Below the pieces are notes generated by a model. That model made no database searches. It saw only the letters and a list, made by a program, of their open reading frames with translations, and had not been told where the DNA came from. DNA of 64,000 nucleotides from NCBI GenBank assembly GCA_934087065.1, contig CAKOIS010000003.1, positions 49,346-113,345 of the forward strand, read 5' to 3'. This document shows, one piece after another, positions 61,455-64,000 of this stretch (position 1 is the stretch's first letter; each line of letters begins with the position of its first letter). Origin of the DNA: an uncultured Bacilli bacterium. GTDB taxonomy: Bacteria; Bacillota_I; Bacilli_A; RF39; UBA660. The translations under genes were made by a program, and so were the position numbers.

Positions 61455-63929
61455 ATGAAGAATAAAAAAGGAATGATATATGCAATATTATTAATGACTT
61501 GTTTAGTAATAGGTTTATCTTATGGAGCATTTATATTTAGTACAGATAAATATAGAAGTAGTGAGTTATTAATAAGTAAGTTAAACTATAGTATAGATAT
61601 ACAAGAAGATGGTAGTAGTAAAAGTACTATTAATGGAAGTTCAGTTACAGTACCAGCTAGTACTAAAGTATATTTAAATATTACACTTACTAGTGTAAAT
61701 GAAATAGATAGTAAATATACTTTAGCATATAAAACAAGCACAAACGCTAAAGTAGAGTACTCAGATAGAACACCATGGAACACACAAGGAGTAATAAAAG
61801 GAATAGATAGTAACACTTATTCAAAAAAGATAAGAGTAGTTATAGATAATACAGATATCTCAACACCTTCAATAGTAAACTTTCAAGTATATGGTGGATA
61901 CTCATTTAACTCATATGCAAATATAGAACTAACTGATGGATATGTATCAGTAAGTGGACCATACACAGAAGTTGCAACAAACATAGGAAATAGACTAGTA
62001 GATATAATAGAAAGTGATACAAGTTGTTTAACAAGTAATTCTAACACTTGCTTGTATGGTGGGGAGAACATAAAAAACTATGTTCAATATCCTGAAGACA
62101 ATGACAAAACAAAGAACTTATGGAGAATAATAGGAAGTTATCAAATAGACGATCAAACACTCCCAAAGTTAATAAGTCAAAGTACAACTAGTACTAGTAC
62201 ATCTACTTTAACAACAGACTTAACAAGTTTCTATAACACATTAGAAGATAAAGAAGTATTAGTGCAACAAACAAATAAATTTAATTGTTTCACTAATACT
62301 TGTACTGAAAGCACATACAACAATATTGGACTTTTAACAGATTATGAATATAATCAAATAGGTGGAGTAAACTCATACCTATCAACTACAGAAAACTATT
62401 ATATAAATACTTCAACAGCAATAAAAGAAGTAACAAGTAGTGGAATAACAAACCCAAGTAGCACAAGTGGACTAAAGCCAACAATATATTTACAAACTGG
62501 TGTACAAGTAACAGGAAGTGGTACAGCGAGTGACCCATACATCATAAATCCAGCAAGTGATATAAATTTAGTTGCTTATACATTAAATGGACAAGCAACA
62601 GATAAAACATATGCAGAGCTATTAAAAACTCATGCAGTAAGTAGCGTAACTTGTAAAAATGGAACGGTAGCAAGGTGGGACAATGCTACAAGTTCAATAA
62701 ACTTGAGCAGTATTAAAACACCAGACTATTGTACAATAGATTTTGGAGATGGGTATAGCGTTAGTTTAACAGCAACAAATGGAACAGTTAGTCCATCAAA
62801 TATAACAGTAGGTTATGGTGGAAGTGCAAGTTTTACTGTAACACCTAACAGTGGATATATACTAGAAATAGATAGTCATACATGTGGCGGAACACTTTCA
62901 GGAAATACATATACAATAAGTAATATAACAAGTGGTAAAAGTTGTAGTATAACATTCAAGTCTTCTACACCAACATTATATGCTAAACTGCTTGCTGATA
63001 AAACAACACGTCCAGGAGCAAGACCAAGTTTTAGTTCAGTATTAACAACAGATAATACAAAGACATTATATACGGGAACAGAGAATGGAACAACAGTATA
63101 CTATTTTGCAGGAAATGCAACAGACAACTGGGTACAATTTGGAGGATACTACTGGAGAATAATAAGAACAAACTCAGATGGAAGTGTAAGACTACTATAC
63201 CACGGAACAAGTACAACTGCAACAGATGCGGTTATAAACACAAGTACAGCATTTAATACAACATATAATAACCCAATGTATGTAGGATATATGTATGGAA
63301 CAAGCGGTTCATTAGTAAATAATAGAACAAATACAAATAATAGTACAATAAAAGGAATAATAGATACATGGTATGAAAATAATCTAAAAACTAACTATAC
63401 AAAATACTTAAGTACAACAGCAGTATATTGCAATGATAGAAGTAACCCAGCAGGTGGATATAACACTGGAGGTACAACATTCTACTATGGTGGATATACA
63501 CGATTAATAACAAATAAAACACCAACATATGACTGTACAGACACTAACGATAAATTCACAGTAGACACAAGTACAGGAAATGGGAAGTTAACATATCCAA
63601 TAGCATTAATGACAGCAGACGAAGTATCATTTGCAGGTGGACTATGGGCAACAAATGCACAAACATGGTATTATTATAATAGTGCAAAGGGTAGCTCAAC
63701 AGGATCAACCTGGTGGTGGTTGTTGTCTCCTAACTATTGGGATGGCAGCTTCGCTTACGTGTTCGGCGTGCGCGGTTCGTCCTACCCTGGCCGCTTGTAC
63801 TTCAACTACGTCAACGGCGCGAGCGGTGTGCGTCCGGCAGTTTCTCTCAAATCTTGTGTCAAGACAAGTGGTGGAGATGGCTCAGCAGGCGCACCATACA
63901 CAATAGAAGAAAGTACAAGTGGGTGCTAA
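61455..63929 (+). CDS. Large surface protein with DGR-type variable lectin-like C-terminus
   Basis: 824 aa. Membrane anchor at 7-26, a beta domain to about 165, a first lectin-like module (about 185-365; entry CLYGGENIKNYVQ, exit LKPTIYLQTGVQV...ASDPYII), a linker with an InlB-B-like beta repeat (about 435-500), and a second module (about 505-824) that ends WWWLLSPNYW (753-762) ... GVRPAVSLKSC (791-801). That ending is typical of C-type-lectin-fold targets of diversity-generating retroelements. Codons 753-800 are GC-rich and NNC-heavy, unlike the rest. The first module lacks this variable stretch. It is probably surface exposed and binds ligands. Confidence 0.85.
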   Translation: MKNKKGMIYAILLMTCLVIGLSYGAFIFSTDKYRSSELLISKLNYSIDIQEDGSSKSTINGSSVTVPASTKVYLNITLTSVNEIDSKYTLAYKTSTNAKVEYSDRTPWNTQGVIKGIDSNTYSKKIRVVIDNTDISTPSIVNFQVYGGYSFNSYANIELTDGYVSVSGPYTEVATNIGNRLVDIIESDTSCLTSNSNTCLYGGENIKNYVQYPEDNDKTKNLWRIIGSYQIDDQTLPKLISQSTTSTSTSTLTTDLTSFYNTLEDKEVLVQQTNKFNCFTNTCTESTYNNIGLLTDYEYNQIGGVNSYLSTTENYYINTSTAIKEVTSSGITNPSSTSGLKPTIYLQTGVQVTGSGTASDPYIINPASDINLVAYTLNGQATDKTYAELLKTHAVSSVTCKNGTVARWDNATSSINLSSIKTPDYCTIDFGDGYSVSLTATNGTVSPSNITVGYGGSASFTVTPNSGYILEIDSHTCGGTLSGNTYTISNITSGKSCSITFKSSTPTLYAKLLADKTTRPGARPSFSSVLTTDNTKTLYTGTENGTTVYYFAGNATDNWVQFGGYYWRIIRTNSDGSVRLLYHGTSTTATDAVINTSTAFNTTYNNPMYVGYMYGTSGSLVNNRTNTNNSTIKGIIDTWYENNLKTNYTKYLSTTAVYCNDRSNPAGGYNTGGTTFYYGGYTRLITNKTPTYDCTDTNDKFTVDTSTGNGKLTYPIALMTADEVSFAGGLWATNAQTWYYYNSAKGSSTGSTWWWLLSPNYWDGSFAYVFGVRGSSYPGRLYFNYVNGASGVRPAVSLKSCVKTSGGDGSAGAPYTIEESTSGC
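63711..63850 (+). other. DGR variable region (VR) in the surface protein gene
   Basis: By hand count 63721-63840 is 60% GC in an otherwise AT-rich gene. Between WWLLSP and GVRPAVSL, codons 764-790 are dominated by NNC (GGC, AGC, TTC, CGC, TCC, TAC, AAC), which is what A-to-N mutagenesis of AAC-type template codons gives. The flanking core GTGCGTCCGGCAG encodes the invariant VRPA and is a plausible initiation-of-mutagenic-homing site. Confidence 0.82.
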
Positions 63930-63946
63930 ACTGTAGATCTGAAATA

Positions 63947-63970
63947 CCGTCCGAAAACCCTTTCGGACGG
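63947..63970 (+). other. GC-rich hairpin 1 downstream of the VR
   Basis: CCGTCCGAAA-ACCC-TTTCGGACGG: perfect 10-bp stem, 4-nt loop, 18 bases after the stop codon. Hairpins or cruciforms just 3' of the variable region are part of target recognition in the Bordetella phage DGR. Confidence 0.85.
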
Positions 63971-63972
63971 CT

Positions 63973-63993
63973 CCACCGACTGTAAGTTGGTGG
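63973..63993 (+). other. GC-rich hairpin 2 downstream of the VR
   Basis: CCACCGAC-TGTAA-GTTGGTGG: 8-bp stem with one G-U pair, 5-nt loop, two bases after hairpin 1. No T run follows, so it is not a simple terminator. Confidence 0.75.
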
Positions 63994-64000
63994 CTAGAAA

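Noticed and set aside
61455..63929. GC-rich 3' end as contamination or a chimeric assembly join
   Set aside because: The reading frame continues without a break into conserved VRPAVSL and on to AT-rich codons and a normal stop, as expected for a DGR target.
63631..63985. Two short open frames overlapping the variable region on the same strand
   Set aside because: They arise because the GC-rich, A-poor variable region lacks stop codons in every frame; no ribosome sites.
1..64000. CRISPR array, tRNA, rRNA or insertion sequence
   Set aside because: No regularly spaced repeats, cloverleaf with CCA end, rRNA segment or transposase reading frame was seen.

Overview
The window comes from a very AT-rich, endospore-forming Firmicute on the Bacilli side. 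It resembles the uncultured gut lineages near Mollicutes/RF39 and Erysipelotrichia, but the species cannot be named from this sequence alone. Sporulation genes are scattered through it: spoVS, a sigH-like sigma factor, cotE, a CotY/CotZ-type coat protein, a ymxH-like gene, a spoIIIAH-like gene and gerE. Lipoprotein genes (lgt, lspA), a sortase-type anchor and standard use of TGA as stop argue against a wall-less Mycoplasma using code 4. No rRNA, tRNA, CRISPR array or transposase was seen.

Layout. 1-6.4 kb: zinc-ribbon membrane proteins (one fused to a PrsW-type protease), a Lys/Glu-rich membrane protein, spoVS, uvrA. 6.5-17.6 kb: yvlD-like, lgt, trxB-like, rlmB, sigH, an RNase J-like protein with a damaged metal site, nifS/iscS-like plus thiI, an HD protein, topA, two small pilin-like proteins. 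17.7-24.5 kb: a DUF1016 (YhcG) nuclease, cotE, engB, an RlmN-like/dCMP-deaminase fusion, an IrrE-like pseudoenzyme, a decayed DUF1016 copy, a type IV pilin-like protein, der. 24.5-31.3 kb: a probable type I toxin/antisense-RNA locus, rpsO, pnp, trmL, T-box-tyrS, a CPBP protease, a degenerate phosphoesterase, a Tyr/Pro-rich small protein. 31.3-38.6 kb: a sporulation-type kinase, a membrane EIIB-like protein, coat and sporulation genes, a candidate structured RNA, lspA, rluD-like, TspO, rhomboid, spoIIIAH-like, gerE. 38.7-46.5 kb: an ECF transporter module with two degenerate ATPases, truA, HipA-like and Fic genes separated by near-identical intergenic repeats, envelope-stress-like membrane proteins. 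46.7-58.7 kb: an ABC exporter with its two-component system and operator-like repeats, argS, an acyl-CoA synthetase, a hybrid-kinase/Hpt-receiver phosphorelay. 58.8-64 kb: a sortase-anchored surface protein, a short ORF with a G10 tract, an XRE regulator, and a large surface protein.

The most interesting signal is at the right edge. The surface protein at 61455-63929 ends in a roughly 60% GC segment inside an AT-rich gene. It encodes a C-type-lectin-like WWLLSP...GVRPAVSL module full of NNC codons, and is followed at once by two GC-rich hairpins. This is the signature of a diversity-generating retroelement (DGR) variable region. The template repeat and reverse transcriptase would lie just beyond the window.

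A second theme is the number of family members whose catalytic residues are replaced while the fold and gene position are kept: RNase J-like, metallophosphoesterase, IrrE-like, both ECF ATPases, EIIB-like and superoxide-reductase-like.
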